Notes: generated from the sequence alone by a model not told the origin. Numbered from the stretch's first letter, positions 43,891 through 53,349 are shown. The stretch: 64,000 bases of DNA from Hinthialibacter sp964556895 (GCA_964556895.1 CAZKYC010000011.1:9103-73102), one strand, 5' to 3'. Translations and numbers: made by a program.

Positions 43891-44565
43891 CTATTGGTCT
43901 AGCGCGTTCAATATGGCTTCGGCGACTTGGGCGCCGAGTTCGTATGACCCCTCTTGGGTGAAATGTACGTTGACCGGCTGTTGAATTTTGTCCAGCCGTT
44001 CATTAGAGAATGAATAGAGATCATTGATTATCACGCCGCGGCGCTGCATGATTTCAGCCGCGACGGCGTTATATTTCAACACATCGCTGGGGATGCGTTT
44101 TGGCTTGACGCCGCCTTCGGGCACAGGCGTAGTGTTGGCCCAAATCAACTTGGCGCCCGTTTCAGAGAGGCGATGGACCAAAACCGTCAGGTTGCGTTCG
44201 TATTCGTCTAGTGAAACCTGGCGCTCGCCGTCATCCATAAACTTGAGGTCGTGAAGCCCCCAGTTAAAGTGGACCACGTCATAACACCCGCAGCCAATCC
44301 ATTCGTCAAATTTTTCGAGCCCGCGCGTGGTGGGGCCGCCGTTCTCTGGAATGCGAAATACGTCCGCCATTCCTTCAAGCATCTCGCGCACAGGCAGGGT
44401 GTAACCAATCGAGATCGAGTCGCCGATGATCAACACATTGGGCCTGGACGGATGGTCAAATACCTTCGCGTAGGCCGGGTTGGGCTTTTTGGCTTTTTGG
44501 CCGTCAGTGGCGCACCCCAACAGCAAGAGTGGAACCAGAAACAACACAAACACATGAAACCGCAT
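43891..44565 (-). CDS. SGNH/GDSL-type hydrolase lipoprotein
   Basis: 224 residues with lipobox LLLGC (Cys18). Block I is VLIIGDSISIGY with the nucleophile Ser. The Gly and Asn blocks follow (NGGPTTRGLEKF; HFNWGLHDLK). The C-terminal catalytic His is in NVHFTQEGSYELGA. SGNH enzymes are esterases or deacetylases, often on acetylated glycans. GGGAG precedes the ATG. A periplasmic or outer-membrane location fits removal of acyl groups from polysaccharide. The specific substrate is unknown. Confidence 0.85.
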   Translation of the reverse strand: MRFHVFVLFLVPLLLLGCATDGQKAKKPNPAYAKVFDHPSRPNVLIIGDSISIGYTLPVREMLEGMADVFRIPENGGPTTRGLEKFDEWIGCGCYDVVHFNWGLHDLKFMDDGERQVSLDEYERNLTVLVHRLSETGAKLIWANTTPVPEGGVKPKRIPSDVLKYNAVAAEIMQRRGVIINDLYSFSNERLDKIQQPVNVHFTQEGSYELGAQVAEAILNALDQ

Positions 44566-44682
44566 GGCGCTCTCCCTTTTCCTTTGATCTCATTTATCCA
44601 ATAGTAGCACACCTCAACAATTGAGTTGCAGTGCGGCTGGTGTTACGATCGTATAAAGCGTAATACGTTAAGGAAACTCACT

Positions 44683-45273
44683 ATGCACTTACCAGACGGC
44701 ATTCTGCCAATGCCGACTCTCATTGGCGGGTATGCGGCGGCGGGCGCGCTGTTTTTGTGGTCGTCGTATAAAATTAAAGACGATGAGATTCCCCGCATCG
44801 CCCTGTTTACGGCGGCGTTTTTTGTGGCGTCGCTGGTTCATGTGCGCTTCGGGTTGGGCAGCGTACACCTGATGTTTAACGGATTGATCGGCGTTGTGTT
44901 GGGGCGGCGGGCGTTGTTGGCGTTTCCGGTGGGGTTGGCGCTTCAGGCGGCGTTGTTAAACCATGGTGGATTCACTGTGCTCGGAGTCAACGTGTGCCTG
45001 TTTGGACTGCCAGCGATTGTGTGTTGGGTGGGGTATCGGGCCGCGAGGGGATGGCTGCCCAATCGCATGGCGCTGTTTGGCGGCGTGTTTGGCGGTTTGG
45101 CGGTATTACTCACCGGCGCTCTTTGGTTGGCGGTGTTGATGTGGACAGGCGAAGCGTTTTTTCTCCTGGCCCAATACGCCTTTCTGGCACACCTTCCAAT
45201 CGCGTTGATTGAAGGCGTTGTGACCGGATTCATCATCTCTTACCTTCACCGGGTTCAACCGTCGCTGGTTTGA
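44683..45273 (+). CDS. CbiM-like ECF transporter substrate-binding membrane protein
   Basis: 196 residues from the ATG at 44683, chosen because CbiM proteins begin Met-His and use the N-terminal amine and His2 as metal ligands (here MHLPDGILP); AAGGAAAC precedes it. Five to six membrane segments follow, with the conserved VHVRFGLGSVHLMFNGLIG. CbiM captures Co2+ or Ni2+ for an energy-coupling factor transporter. Partner genes cbiN, cbiQ and cbiO are not in the window, so the protein must borrow an ECF module or act alone. Its last 19 bp overlap the convergent TrmJ-like gene. Confidence 0.82.
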   Translation: MHLPDGILPMPTLIGGYAAAGALFLWSSYKIKDDEIPRIALFTAAFFVASLVHVRFGLGSVHLMFNGLIGVVLGRRALLAFPVGLALQAALLNHGGFTVLGVNVCLFGLPAIVCWVGYRAARGWLPNRMALFGGVFGGLAVLLTGALWLAVLMWTGEAFFLLAQYAFLAHLPIALIEGVVTGFIISYLHRVQPSLV

Positions 45274-46001
45274 CATTCGCTTTTACTTTTTTGCAGCGAC
45301 TTTAAAGCCCCCATGAGCAGCGGGTATTCTTCTTGAGTGAGTTGAAGGCGAAAGAGCAAGTCTCGAATGACTTCCAGTTGCAGTTCGCGGCGGCCTTCTT
45401 TAAAGAATTCGGCCTGCTCAAACAACAAGACCAGTTCATCGGTGATTCTCGCCTGGTCTTCACGTGAGGCAGGCGTAGGGCGTTTGGATTTTTTGGGCGC
45501 GGCGCTGCGGGTCAATTCATAGAGAGTAATCGCGACCGCATGAGCCAGATTGAGGCTCAGTGTTTCGGCCTGAAGCGGAATCTCAACAATCGCGTCGCAC
45601 AAATGCTTATCTTCATTGCTCAATCCTGCGTCTTCCGGGCCAAACAACAGCCCCGCGCGCAAGCCGTCATGCGTTCGCCAATCGCCCTGCCCCCATTGTT
45701 GGATAGTCGCCGACTCACGATGAAAGAGATGGACGCGCCGCGAAAAGCCATACACCTTGTTGCAGTCAGCGATGGCCTCCTCGAGCGTCTCAAACACCGC
45801 CATGTTAAGCAAGCGGTCTTCGGCGCCGCTGGCGGTGCGGTACGCGGGCGAATTGAGGCTCCACTGCGACGGGTCGCTCACCAACCGTAGGTCATTAAAC
45901 CCAAACGCCTTCATAGATCGCGCGACAAAGCCGACGTTCACAGCGATCTGAGGCCTGACCAATATAATGGCGATCGCGTCTCGAATAAACGGTTTATTCA
46001 T
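45255..46001 (-). CDS. TrmJ-like tRNA/rRNA 2'-O-methyltransferase (SPOUT)
   Basis: 248 residues of the SpoU/TrmJ class. The N-terminus IILVRPQIAVNVGFVARSMKAFGF matches 'P.NiGavAR'. The knot motifs are GLLFGPEDAGLSNED and SLNLAHAVAITLYEL. TrmJ methylates position 32 of tRNA using SAM. A helical C-terminal tail follows (about 160-248). It converges on and overlaps the CbiM gene by 19 bp. Confidence 0.88.
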   Translation of the reverse strand: MNKPFIRDAIAIILVRPQIAVNVGFVARSMKAFGFNDLRLVSDPSQWSLNSPAYRTASGAEDRLLNMAVFETLEEAIADCNKVYGFSRRVHLFHRESATIQQWGQGDWRTHDGLRAGLLFGPEDAGLSNEDKHLCDAIVEIPLQAETLSLNLAHAVAITLYELTRSAAPKKSKRPTPASREDQARITDELVLLFEQAEFFKEGRRELQLEVIRDLLFRLQLTQEEYPLLMGALKSLQKSKSECQTSDG

Positions 46002-46092
46002 ATGACTAGCGCTGCTCCTCGTGAGCGGCGTCGAGAAGAGTATAATAGGCTTTTGTGAGTTTCGACCACTCAGAAAGTTCTTTTGAGGCGTT

Positions 46093-46881
46093 ATGATGAA
46101 ATTTTATGACCAATTGGCCAGCGACTATGACATCTTTATTGATTGGGAAGACCGGCTAAAACGCGAAGACCCTTTCTTTCAACATATCTTTCGGGAATGC
46201 CTGGCGACGTCGGTTCTCGATCTGGGCTGCGGCTCGGGCGGCCACGCGCTCTATTGGGGCGATATGGGCATGAACATGGTGGGCGTCGACAGTTCCGCTG
46301 AGATGGTTAAACACGCCGAAGCGCTGGCCGAACAACAAAAACTCGACATCGAGTTTCATTGTCTGCCGATGACCAACTTCGCCAAGCGAATTCAACAACA
46401 ATTTGATTCAGTAGTCTGCGTCGGCAATACCCTGCCCCATCTATTGACGCTCGAGGACCTATTATTGTGTTTTGAAGACGTGGCCGCATCGCTCAAACCG
46501 AGCGGCGCCGCGGTGTTTCACTGTCTGAATTACCAGCGAATCTTAGACGTCAAAAAACGCGACCTGCCCGTCAAATCACGAATCGTTAATGACAACGAGT
46601 ATGTGTTTTGCCGCTATTATGAATTTGGCTCGCCCCATCTCACGTTTCACTTTGTCACCGCGGTCAAAGAAAACGGCGCCTGGCGCTCTCATAGCCGCCA
46701 GTTGCTCCACCACCCCTGGCGCCGCGACGAGTTGGTTCGCCTCGCCAAACAGGCGGGCTTTACTCAGATCATGCAATACGGCGGCTATGATTTCAGCGAG
46801 TTTTCAGAAACCGAAAGCGGCGACTTGGTTCTTGTTTGTGAAACCGGCGAGGTCGAATACAAAGCAGGCGATTTTAAGTAA
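46093..46881 (+). CDS. Class I SAM-dependent methyltransferase
   Basis: 262 residues. The N-terminus FYDQLASDYDIFIDWEDRL is typical of small-molecule methyltransferases (UbiE/glycine-sarcosine-like). Motif I is VLDLGCGSGGHALYW, then VGVDSSAEMVKHAE, and FDSVVCVGNTLPHL. The substrate is unknown. It is monocistronic and insulated downstream by a strong hairpin. Confidence 0.82.
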   Translation: MMKFYDQLASDYDIFIDWEDRLKREDPFFQHIFRECLATSVLDLGCGSGGHALYWGDMGMNMVGVDSSAEMVKHAEALAEQQKLDIEFHCLPMTNFAKRIQQQFDSVVCVGNTLPHLLTLEDLLLCFEDVAASLKPSGAAVFHCLNYQRILDVKKRDLPVKSRIVNDNEYVFCRYYEFGSPHLTFHFVTAVKENGAWRSHSRQLLHHPWRRDELVRLAKQAGFTQIMQYGGYDFSEFSETESGDLVLVCETGEVEYKAGDFK

Positions 46882-46933
46882 AGTCACTCTCGCCAATAGG
46901 CGAAGGTTTTTACTCCAAAATTCCGACAACAAA

Positions 46934-46960
46934 AACGCGGGCGCGTTCAGCGCCCGCGTT
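46934..46960. terminator. Bidirectional Rho-independent terminator
   Basis: AACGCGGGCGC-GTTCA-GCGCCCGCGTT, perfect 11-bp stem followed by TTAT on the plus strand and preceded by a run of A. It serves the methyltransferase (ends 46881) and the pseudopilin gene (ends 46984). Confidence 0.85.
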
Positions 46961-46983
46961 TTATATTGTCTTTATCGAACTGC

Positions 46984-47649
46984 TTAGCGGCCGTCAGAGC
47001 GAACCGAACCGCCGCCTGATTTCATCATAATGTCGCCGATGGAATGGACGCCGTTTGATACGTCATACGGGATGCCAAAGCGGATGCCGTTTGAATTGTA
47101 GACTTCAGCCGATGCGGGGCCGAACGCCATCAAAATGTAGTCGCCTTTTTTGAAGGGCGGGTTATAGCGGGTCCCACCATAACCGCCGCCGCCGCGATCA
47201 TCCTGCATGTCAAAATCAGCATAATAATAGACGTCATTGCCGGCGATGCCAAAGCGTTCGGAGTGGCCGCCGGAGGCGTTTTCGAGCGAGTTGGGCGCGA
47301 ACGGGTCTTGCGGCACGGAACTCATGTAAGAAATCGGGCTGGTGAGCGGCGCCAACACATGAACTTGTCGGCGGTTGGCTTCGCCAACGTCGCCTACGCC
47401 GCCAAAGTCATTGGCCATGCGGTCTTTTCCCCAGTCGGTGTCGTCATCCCAAAAGTCAATCAGCATCATACCGCGTTCGAGACGCATCTGTTCGACTGCG
47501 GTCAGGGTTGAGCGCATGTCGGCCTGTGAACGGGCGATTTTTGCACGAATTTGGGCGTTCAAAAAGTTGGGGACAGCGATGGCGGCAAGGATGCCAATGA
47601 TGGCGACAACGATGAGGAGTTCAATGAGGGTAAAGCCTGACTTTCGCAT
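46984..47649 (-). CDS. Type II secretion/type IV pilin-like pseudopilin
   Basis: 221 residues from ATG 47649, giving MRKSG-FTLIELLIVVAIIG, the prepilin peptidase site (G|F, Glu5) followed by the hydrophobic spine. The C-terminal part contains a Gly/Asp-rich segment (DMQDDRGGGGYGGTRYNPP) and DYILMAFGPASAE, like the many solitary pseudopilins of Planctomycetes-type genomes. GGGAGG lies upstream. It is alone; no secretin or ATPase is nearby. It could be a pseudopilin minor subunit or a surface protein. Confidence 0.85.
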   Translation of the reverse strand: MRKSGFTLIELLIVVAIIGILAAIAVPNFLNAQIRAKIARSQADMRSTLTAVEQMRLERGMMLIDFWDDDTDWGKDRMANDFGGVGDVGEANRRQVHVLAPLTSPISYMSSVPQDPFAPNSLENASGGHSERFGIAGNDVYYYADFDMQDDRGGGGYGGTRYNPPFKKGDYILMAFGPASAEVYNSNGIRFGIPYDVSNGVHSIGDIMMKSGGGSVRSDGR

Positions 47650-47775
47650 TTGACACAACCTCCCAATTGGTTAAATCGACATTGACAATGAACCATTCAA
47701 ATAAAATCTTACACAAATAATAGTAGAAGTAAATCGAAAAACCAGCGATTTTATTTGTAACAAATCGTAAAAAAA

Positions 47776-49590
47776 TCAGTTTGGCTGCTGAGTGTAGGGG
47801 GTTACCACATTGTAGGTATCACTAATCGACTGTATCTCTTGAAGAATCCGAGGCGTTTCGCCTTCTTCGACCATTCGGCCAATCAGATTATAAATTTTAT
47901 GCAGCGCCCATTGGCGGGCGACCTCAAAGGTGGCGTTGTCGATCTCTGGCACAGGCAGGCGCAAGATGGTTTCTTTCTGTTCGTCAAGCGCTTCGCCAAT
48001 GATGCGAACCGTGATGAAATCCTGCTGTTGCAGCCGCCCCCAGATTCTGAGTTCGCCTTTGAGAAACAAATCAGGCAGGCGTTTCGGGTAGATCTCGCTT
48101 TTATCCAAAAAGCCAAAATCCGCCTCGACGCGTAACAAGACCGGGTCTTCGATATAGCCATACACTGACTGAATAATCTGAGGCAGCGCCTCGCGGTCAG
48201 GTTCAAACGCGACCAGGCCGCGGTTACGAAAGGCCAGCATGTCGAGTAGATAGCGGTTGATCTGGCCGCCGCTGCCGACGCAGAAGATTGACGTACTGGG
48301 GCCGCGGTATTGGGTCAGGTTGTTGATGATCTTACGGCTATTGATCACGCCGACAGACGGGCGGCCATCGCTGAACAACAACAAAATCAATGGACGCGCC
48401 CGCTCGACGCCCAATTTGACCAACGGCTCCATCGAGCGATAAATATCGGTATGCCCTGATGAGTCGAGGTCAATCAAAAACTCACGCGCTTGTTGAAGTT
48501 GGTTTGGGTTCACTGGCGCCAGTGTATCAGTAAACAAATCAACCCGCCCTTTAAACCCGACCACATTAAACCGGTCATCGTTGCGCAGCCGCCCCATCAT
48601 ATCATTGACCTCATTCTTGATGGTCCGCAGGCGGCGGCGGCCCATACTGCGGGATGCGTCTAAAACGAACACCACATCTTTGGGCAACACCCGCAGCCGC
48701 TCGTCGGCGCCTTTGGGACGAATACGCAGCATAAAATAGCCGTCCCCACCGATGTGGTGATAGGTTTTTAGTTCGACATCAAGCAGGTCGTCTAATTGAA
48801 CAAACTTGTCTTCAATCGCTTGTTTGGCGGCTTCTTCTGACGGAAGGCTCGACTGGATATTACTCGGTTCGAGTAGTTCCGGCGACGGCAGCAATTCAGT
48901 CACGGGCGGCAAGACAATCGGCGGCTCTTCGGCCTCGACGTCAGGCTCAGGCGGCTCGGTTTGTGCGAGGATGTCTGAACCCATCGATTGTTGAATGGCG
49001 GGTTGGTCGTCTAGCACGGGCGGCGGCAGGTTGGCCAACAACCGGCGGCCTGAGCCGGTTCCCCGCCCTAGCAACGCCATCTTTGGAATCGGCGCCACGG
49101 AATCTTGAATCGCGTCTACCCCGGCGCCTTCTTCAAAATCTGAGATTGACGCCTTGCCGAGTTCTGACGTGACAATGTTTTGGGCGGAACGGTCGTCGAT
49201 GAACAGGTCAGAGGCCATGCCCTGGCTGGCGGGCAGTTCGCCGTCAAGCGGGGCGCCCATCTGGGCGATGGCGGCTTCGACCGCGCGCTGGCGCGCTTCT
49301 GAACGCTCAAAAACTTCTTGTTCGAGAACGCGCTTGCGTTCGTCAACCAGCTGCCGCTGAGTTGGGCGCGAAATGAAGTTATTCGACTCTAGGCGGTCAA
49401 GATCAACCCTAAAAAGCGTTTCGAGGTCTTCTTCGGCTTGTTGGGCCACGTTGACGATTTTGAAATACGACCAAAGCGCAAACCCGCCATGAAGCAACAG
49501 CGACGCCGCCATCGCGACCACTAAGAAGCGGTCGGCGCTGATGCGCTTGGGTGGGGCGGCGTTGAATTGGGCGGTGTAGGCTTCAGCCAT
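47776..49590 (-). CDS. Membrane-anchored VWA-domain protein with TonB-like topology
   Basis: 604 residues. A short cytoplasmic tail is followed by one membrane helix (residues 21-43, FLVVAMAASLLLHGGFALW), a charged coiled segment, and a Pro/Glu-rich linker (residues 210-245, EPPEPDVEAEEPPIVLPP). A von Willebrand A domain spans about 304-480 with an intact MIDAS: D311-x-S313-x-S315, T381 and D408. About 120 further residues follow. The layout copies TonB/TolA (anchor, Pro-rich spacer, effector) but the effector is VWA. It lies 11 bp after the TPR gene in the exbB-exbD operon, so it probably is the energised partner of that motor (inference). Confidence 0.8.
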   Translation of the reverse strand: MAEAYTAQFNAAPPKRISADRFLVVAMAASLLLHGGFALWSYFKIVNVAQQAEEDLETLFRVDLDRLESNNFISRPTQRQLVDERKRVLEQEVFERSEARQRAVEAAIAQMGAPLDGELPASQGMASDLFIDDRSAQNIVTSELGKASISDFEEGAGVDAIQDSVAPIPKMALLGRGTGSGRRLLANLPPPVLDDQPAIQQSMGSDILAQTEPPEPDVEAEEPPIVLPPVTELLPSPELLEPSNIQSSLPSEEAAKQAIEDKFVQLDDLLDVELKTYHHIGGDGYFMLRIRPKGADERLRVLPKDVVFVLDASRSMGRRRLRTIKNEVNDMMGRLRNDDRFNVVGFKGRVDLFTDTLAPVNPNQLQQAREFLIDLDSSGHTDIYRSMEPLVKLGVERARPLILLLFSDGRPSVGVINSRKIINNLTQYRGPSTSIFCVGSGGQINRYLLDMLAFRNRGLVAFEPDREALPQIIQSVYGYIEDPVLLRVEADFGFLDKSEIYPKRLPDLFLKGELRIWGRLQQQDFITVRIIGEALDEQKETILRLPVPEIDNATFEVARQWALHKIYNLIGRMVEEGETPRILQEIQSISDTYNVVTPYTQQPN

Positions 49591-49601
49591 TGGCGTCCAA
49601 C

Positions 49602-52061
49602 TTACGGGGCCGGTTGCGCGAGTGACGAAAATTCATCGCGGGCGCGCTGGCTCCAACGTGATTTCGGATATTTCTCAACCAATTCGTCCATCAAGGTTGC
49701 GGCTTCGCTCTGTTGGTCTTGATGAAGATAACAGCCGATGGCGCGGAACATGGCCTCGGGCGTCAAGCGTGGATGGTCAAACAAAATGGCGACCCGCAAG
49801 AAGACGTCGAGCGCCTCTTTGTGTTTATTCTGAGACACTAACACCCGGCCCATGTCGACATAAATCTTGGCTTCAAAATCGGGGTCGGGATTTGCCATCG
49901 CCTGGAGTTGAAGCAGGCTTTCTTCGAAATATTGGGCGGCTTGTTCGCTTTCGCCGAGCCCTTCTAACGCTTTCGCGAGCGACCAGTGAATTTCAGGCTT
50001 AAACAAACTCTCAGGGTACTCCTTCAAAAACACATCGGCGTTTTGCTTGGCCTTTTGCCATTGCTGCAGCGCAACCAGCTGGTTGCCTTTGGCGATCAGC
50101 GCGCGCTCATGGACGTCGCCGCTTTGGTGAAACTGCAATAAACATTCAGCCACTCGCAAGGCTTCTTCATGGCGGCCGGCTTCGTCGGTGTAAATGACCA
50201 TCCAGAAGCCAATCTCGACAGGCACGTCTTGTTTGCGCGGGCTATCGAGCACTTGGAGAAAGCCCTGGTAGGCCTCTTCGAGTTCTTCGTTTTGGTAGTC
50301 GCAAAACGCCTTCCGCAACCTCACTTCGTCACGGTTGTTGAATTGAGGATACCGCGACAACAATTCACCATACACGTTAGACGCCTTGGCCAGGTTTTGT
50401 TTCATTTCATAAATATAGGCCTGCCAGTAGAGCGCTTCGGGCTTTCGTTCTTCGCTGCGTTCTGACCGCGACAACAAAATCAGCGTCTCAAGCGCGTCGT
50501 CGAGATGTTTCAGGTGATATTGGGCCAGCGCTTTTCGGTACAACAAATCGTGCATCGAAGGGATGCCGGGAAACGACCGCATCAACTGGTTGGCGAGTTC
50601 AATCGCCTTGGGGTAATCTTTGGCGGCGAACGCCGCATTGGCCGCCCAGGTTAGCGCCTGTTCTGAACGCTCTGAATTGGGATAGTGTTTGTAGTAGCGC
50701 TCAAACTGGTTGCTGGCGCGGCCAAATTGTTGCGCGCGATAGAGCAAGTCAGCCAATAAGTAGAGAGCGTCTTCTTTGAAATCGCTGTTCGGGTCGAGCA
50801 ACTCGACTTTCATCAGTTCTTCCGCCGCGGCTTCATAGTTCTTTTGTTGGGCGTAGGCCTGGCCCAACAGAAAGTGCAACTTGGCGGCGATCTCCGGCGA
50901 CGCGCCGGCCCGAAGCAGGTTGCGGCACTCGGCCTCGGTCTGGCCATAGTCGCCGGACAGGTAATATGACCAGGCGAGTTGATACCAGGCGCGGTCGCGG
51001 TATTCGCCCGCGTCAGGGTTGGCGATGGTCTCGCGAAAGTAACCAATCGCGGATTGATACTCTTTTTGTTGATACGAACACGCGCCCTGTAAGAACAAGA
51101 TTCCAGGCGCCATATCGGCTGGCAGAAACTGCTGTTTCAATTGGTTGGCGATTGAAAGCGCAGTAGGAAAATTCTGTTGTTGATATTCCGCCCAGGCGGC
51201 GCCATATTGCGCCCGCGCTTTTTGCGCACCGTCGGGGCTGGCTTCAGAAAAGGCGCGATAGGCTTTGGCCGCTTCAGTAAAACGGTCAAGTTTGTACAGC
51301 AACTGCGCCGCGAGTAGTTGGGCGTCGCCGACCAGGCCCGAACTCTCCGGAATCTGATACATCCCTTGGTTCTGCCAAATATGGTTCAGTATGGGGATGG
51401 CCTCTTGCATGCGGTCTTGTTCAGCCATCAATTCACCCAACAAGAACGAAGCGAAGGCGCCAAACGGGCCCGATTGGTGTTTTTCGCGAATGCGCTGGTA
51501 ATAGGCTTCGGCTTTGGGTTTTTGGCCCATGCGGTCATAACACCGCGCCGCGTAAAACAAGGCGGATTCAATGACCGACGCGTCGTTGGCCTCTTGAATG
51601 ACATACTCTAAATGAGACAGGCCGCCCTCCGCGTTGCCAATTCTGTAATTGATCTCGCCCAGACGCATGCGGGCGTCAAACCGCTTGGCGCCATTGAGGA
51701 ACTCTTCAACCAGCGACTCGAACACGCTTCGCGCATCAATATACGACAGATTGCCATTAAGCGGGTCGCTATCAAGAATCTTGGTCGCGTGTTGATAGAG
51801 CGACTCGGCCTGGCGAAACATCACTAGCTCGCGGTTATTGGATTGTGGATGTTTGGTCAAAAATTCGGCGTAATGGCGAGAGGCGCTTTCATACATGCCT
51901 CGCTGATAGAGGCCGTCGGCGAAATCAAGGTCCTGCTGCTCGAGCCGCGCCTGTTGTGTGGCTGATAATACGGCTGAACCAGCCTGGCCCGTCTGCGCCA
52001 TACTATCAGGCGCGATGGGAAATACGAAAAGAAAACAAGAAAAAAGAACTTGATTTTTCAT
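49602..52061 (-). CDS. Periplasmic TPR-repeat protein of the exbBD-VWA operon
   Basis: 819 residues with a signal peptide (MKNQVLFSCFLFVFPIAPDS, cleavage near MAQ). Almost the whole mature protein is tetratricopeptide repeats, many beginning DGLYQRGMYESASRHYAEFL or ALYWQAYIYEMKQNLAKASN. About 20 repeats are likely. The C-terminal YPKSRWSQRARDEF matches the YbgF/CpoB/Tol-associated style. It should form a superhelical scaffold in the periplasm linking motor and VWA protein. The gene is 27 bp downstream of exbD and 11 bp upstream of the VWA gene. Confidence 0.82.
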   Translation of the reverse strand: MKNQVLFSCFLFVFPIAPDSMAQTGQAGSAVLSATQQARLEQQDLDFADGLYQRGMYESASRHYAEFLTKHPQSNNRELVMFRQAESLYQHATKILDSDPLNGNLSYIDARSVFESLVEEFLNGAKRFDARMRLGEINYRIGNAEGGLSHLEYVIQEANDASVIESALFYAARCYDRMGQKPKAEAYYQRIREKHQSGPFGAFASFLLGELMAEQDRMQEAIPILNHIWQNQGMYQIPESSGLVGDAQLLAAQLLYKLDRFTEAAKAYRAFSEASPDGAQKARAQYGAAWAEYQQQNFPTALSIANQLKQQFLPADMAPGILFLQGACSYQQKEYQSAIGYFRETIANPDAGEYRDRAWYQLAWSYYLSGDYGQTEAECRNLLRAGASPEIAAKLHFLLGQAYAQQKNYEAAAEELMKVELLDPNSDFKEDALYLLADLLYRAQQFGRASNQFERYYKHYPNSERSEQALTWAANAAFAAKDYPKAIELANQLMRSFPGIPSMHDLLYRKALAQYHLKHLDDALETLILLSRSERSEERKPEALYWQAYIYEMKQNLAKASNVYGELLSRYPQFNNRDEVRLRKAFCDYQNEELEEAYQGFLQVLDSPRKQDVPVEIGFWMVIYTDEAGRHEEALRVAECLLQFHQSGDVHERALIAKGNQLVALQQWQKAKQNADVFLKEYPESLFKPEIHWSLAKALEGLGESEQAAQYFEESLLQLQAMANPDPDFEAKIYVDMGRVLVSQNKHKEALDVFLRVAILFDHPRLTPEAMFRAIGCYLHQDQQSEAATLMDELVEKYPKSRWSQRARDEFSSLAQPAP

Positions 52062-52088
52062 AGTAAATGGTTGGCGGTTTGGCGCCCA

Positions 52089-52523
52089 CTAGCCGCCTGC
52101 GCTCTCGCCCTCTTCAGGCGGCAAGGCCGCGAAGGACACGTTCCACACGCCTGATTTCGCGCACACGTCTAAAATCGACACGGCGTCTTCAAAGCGCGTG
52201 TCGCGGTCGCCGCGTATGATGACCGACTGGTCAGGAAACTGTTTGGCGATTCGCGAGATCAGTGAACCCAATTGATCAACGGTAATTTGCTTTTGGTTAA
52301 CGATGATAGAACCGTCGTCTTTAACGTTGACGATCAACTCGCCCAAATCGCGTTTGGGCGGGGCGGACGACTCAGCCGTCGGGACGGTAATCGACAGTTC
52401 GTTTTCAAGCCGGGCGAAAATCGAAGTCGTAATAAAAAAAATCAGCAGCAAAAAGATAATATCGATCATCGGCGCCATGGGGATGATCGGCTCTACGCTG
52501 GCTTCTTTGTGCAGCAGGTTCAT
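52089..52523 (-). CDS. ExbD/TolR-family biopolymer transport protein
   Basis: 144 residues. One N-terminal membrane helix has the proton-pathway aspartate in PMAPMIDIIFLLLIFFITTS (conserved Asp in this position). A periplasmic domain follows (ELIVNVKDDGSIIVNQKQIT, IIRGDRDTRFEDAVSILD). It pairs with ExbB/TolQ to convert proton flow into force. It starts 10 bp after the exbB gene. The homology cannot separate ExbD from TolR. Confidence 0.92.
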   Translation of the reverse strand: MNLLHKEASVEPIIPMAPMIDIIFLLLIFFITTSIFARLENELSITVPTAESSAPPKRDLGELIVNVKDDGSIIVNQKQITVDQLGSLISRIAKQFPDQSVIIRGDRDTRFEDAVSILDVCAKSGVWNVSFAALPPEEGESAGG

Positions 52524-52533
52524 ACCGGGTCCC

Positions 52534-53349
52534 TTACTTGGCGGCGGCGGTTTTCTTCGCGCGGGTTGTGGTCTTACGTACAGTCTTGCGGGCAGTTGAT
52601 TGGGGCGGATGGGCGATCTGGTCAGCGGTTTCTGAAGCGATTTCTTCGACCCGGCTTATGATGCCTTCGAGCCGGCTGCGGAAAAAGAAATAGAACCCCA
52701 TACTTGGGATCGCCACAATCAGCCCCGCCGCGGTAGTAACCAAGGCCTGCGCGACTGCGCTGGCCAGGGCGACGGGTTTGACCGCACTGATGTCGAATGC
52801 GATAAAATTAAACGCCTGAATCATACCCAACACCGTGCCCAACAACCCCAACATCGGCGCGACGGTCGCGATATCTGACAAATAGCGAACCCGCCTCATC
52901 AGGCTCTGCGCCTCGCGCTTGCCGACGGTTTCCATTGCGGCGCTGACTGCCGCCGGGTCGCTGAAGGCGCGGTTGACGCCCGCCAACACCACCTTGGCAA
53001 GTACGCCTTTTGAGCGTCGGCATAACCGGGAAATTTCTTCGAGTTTCTGGTCGCGGGCAAAGTTTTTGAGTTGCGAAACAAAATCAGACGGCAAGAGCCG
53101 CCCTTCGGTCAATATCGTAAAGTAGTACATCACAAGGGCCAGCGTCAATACCGAGAGCGCCGCCAACACCGCCATGACCCATCCGCCCGTCTGCAGCAGA
53201 TTAAACAGTGTCATGCCGCCGTCTTCGTCGCCTGTCATGGCTCCCGTGACGGTCTGTGTAGCGCTTTCAGGCTGTGCAAACACGGCCAGTTGGGTCACTG
53301 TGATGATGGCGACAAGAATGCAGGCGGAAGTAAAAAGTCGGTGGTCCAT
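52534..53349 (-). CDS. ExbB/TolQ/MotA-family proton channel protein
   Basis: About 271 residues from ATG 53349 (MDHRLFTSACILVAIITV). An in-frame TTG at 53424 adds 25 polar residues and lies inside repeat sequence, so it is less likely. There are an N-terminal signal or first helix, helix 1 (GGWVMAVLAALSVLTLALVM) and the conserved pair of helices (IATVAPMLGLLGTVLGMIQAF and AVAQALVTTAAGLIVAIPSM). The C-terminus is Lys/Ala/Thr-rich (TARKTVRKTTTRAKK). This is the first gene of the operon leading to exbD, TPR and VWA genes. Confidence 0.92.
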   Translation of the reverse strand: MDHRLFTSACILVAIITVTQLAVFAQPESATQTVTGAMTGDEDGGMTLFNLLQTGGWVMAVLAALSVLTLALVMYYFTILTEGRLLPSDFVSQLKNFARDQKLEEISRLCRRSKGVLAKVVLAGVNRAFSDPAAVSAAMETVGKREAQSLMRRVRYLSDIATVAPMLGLLGTVLGMIQAFNFIAFDISAVKPVALASAVAQALVTTAAGLIVAIPSMGFYFFFRSRLEGIISRVEEIASETADQIAHPPQSTARKTVRKTTTRAKKTAAAK

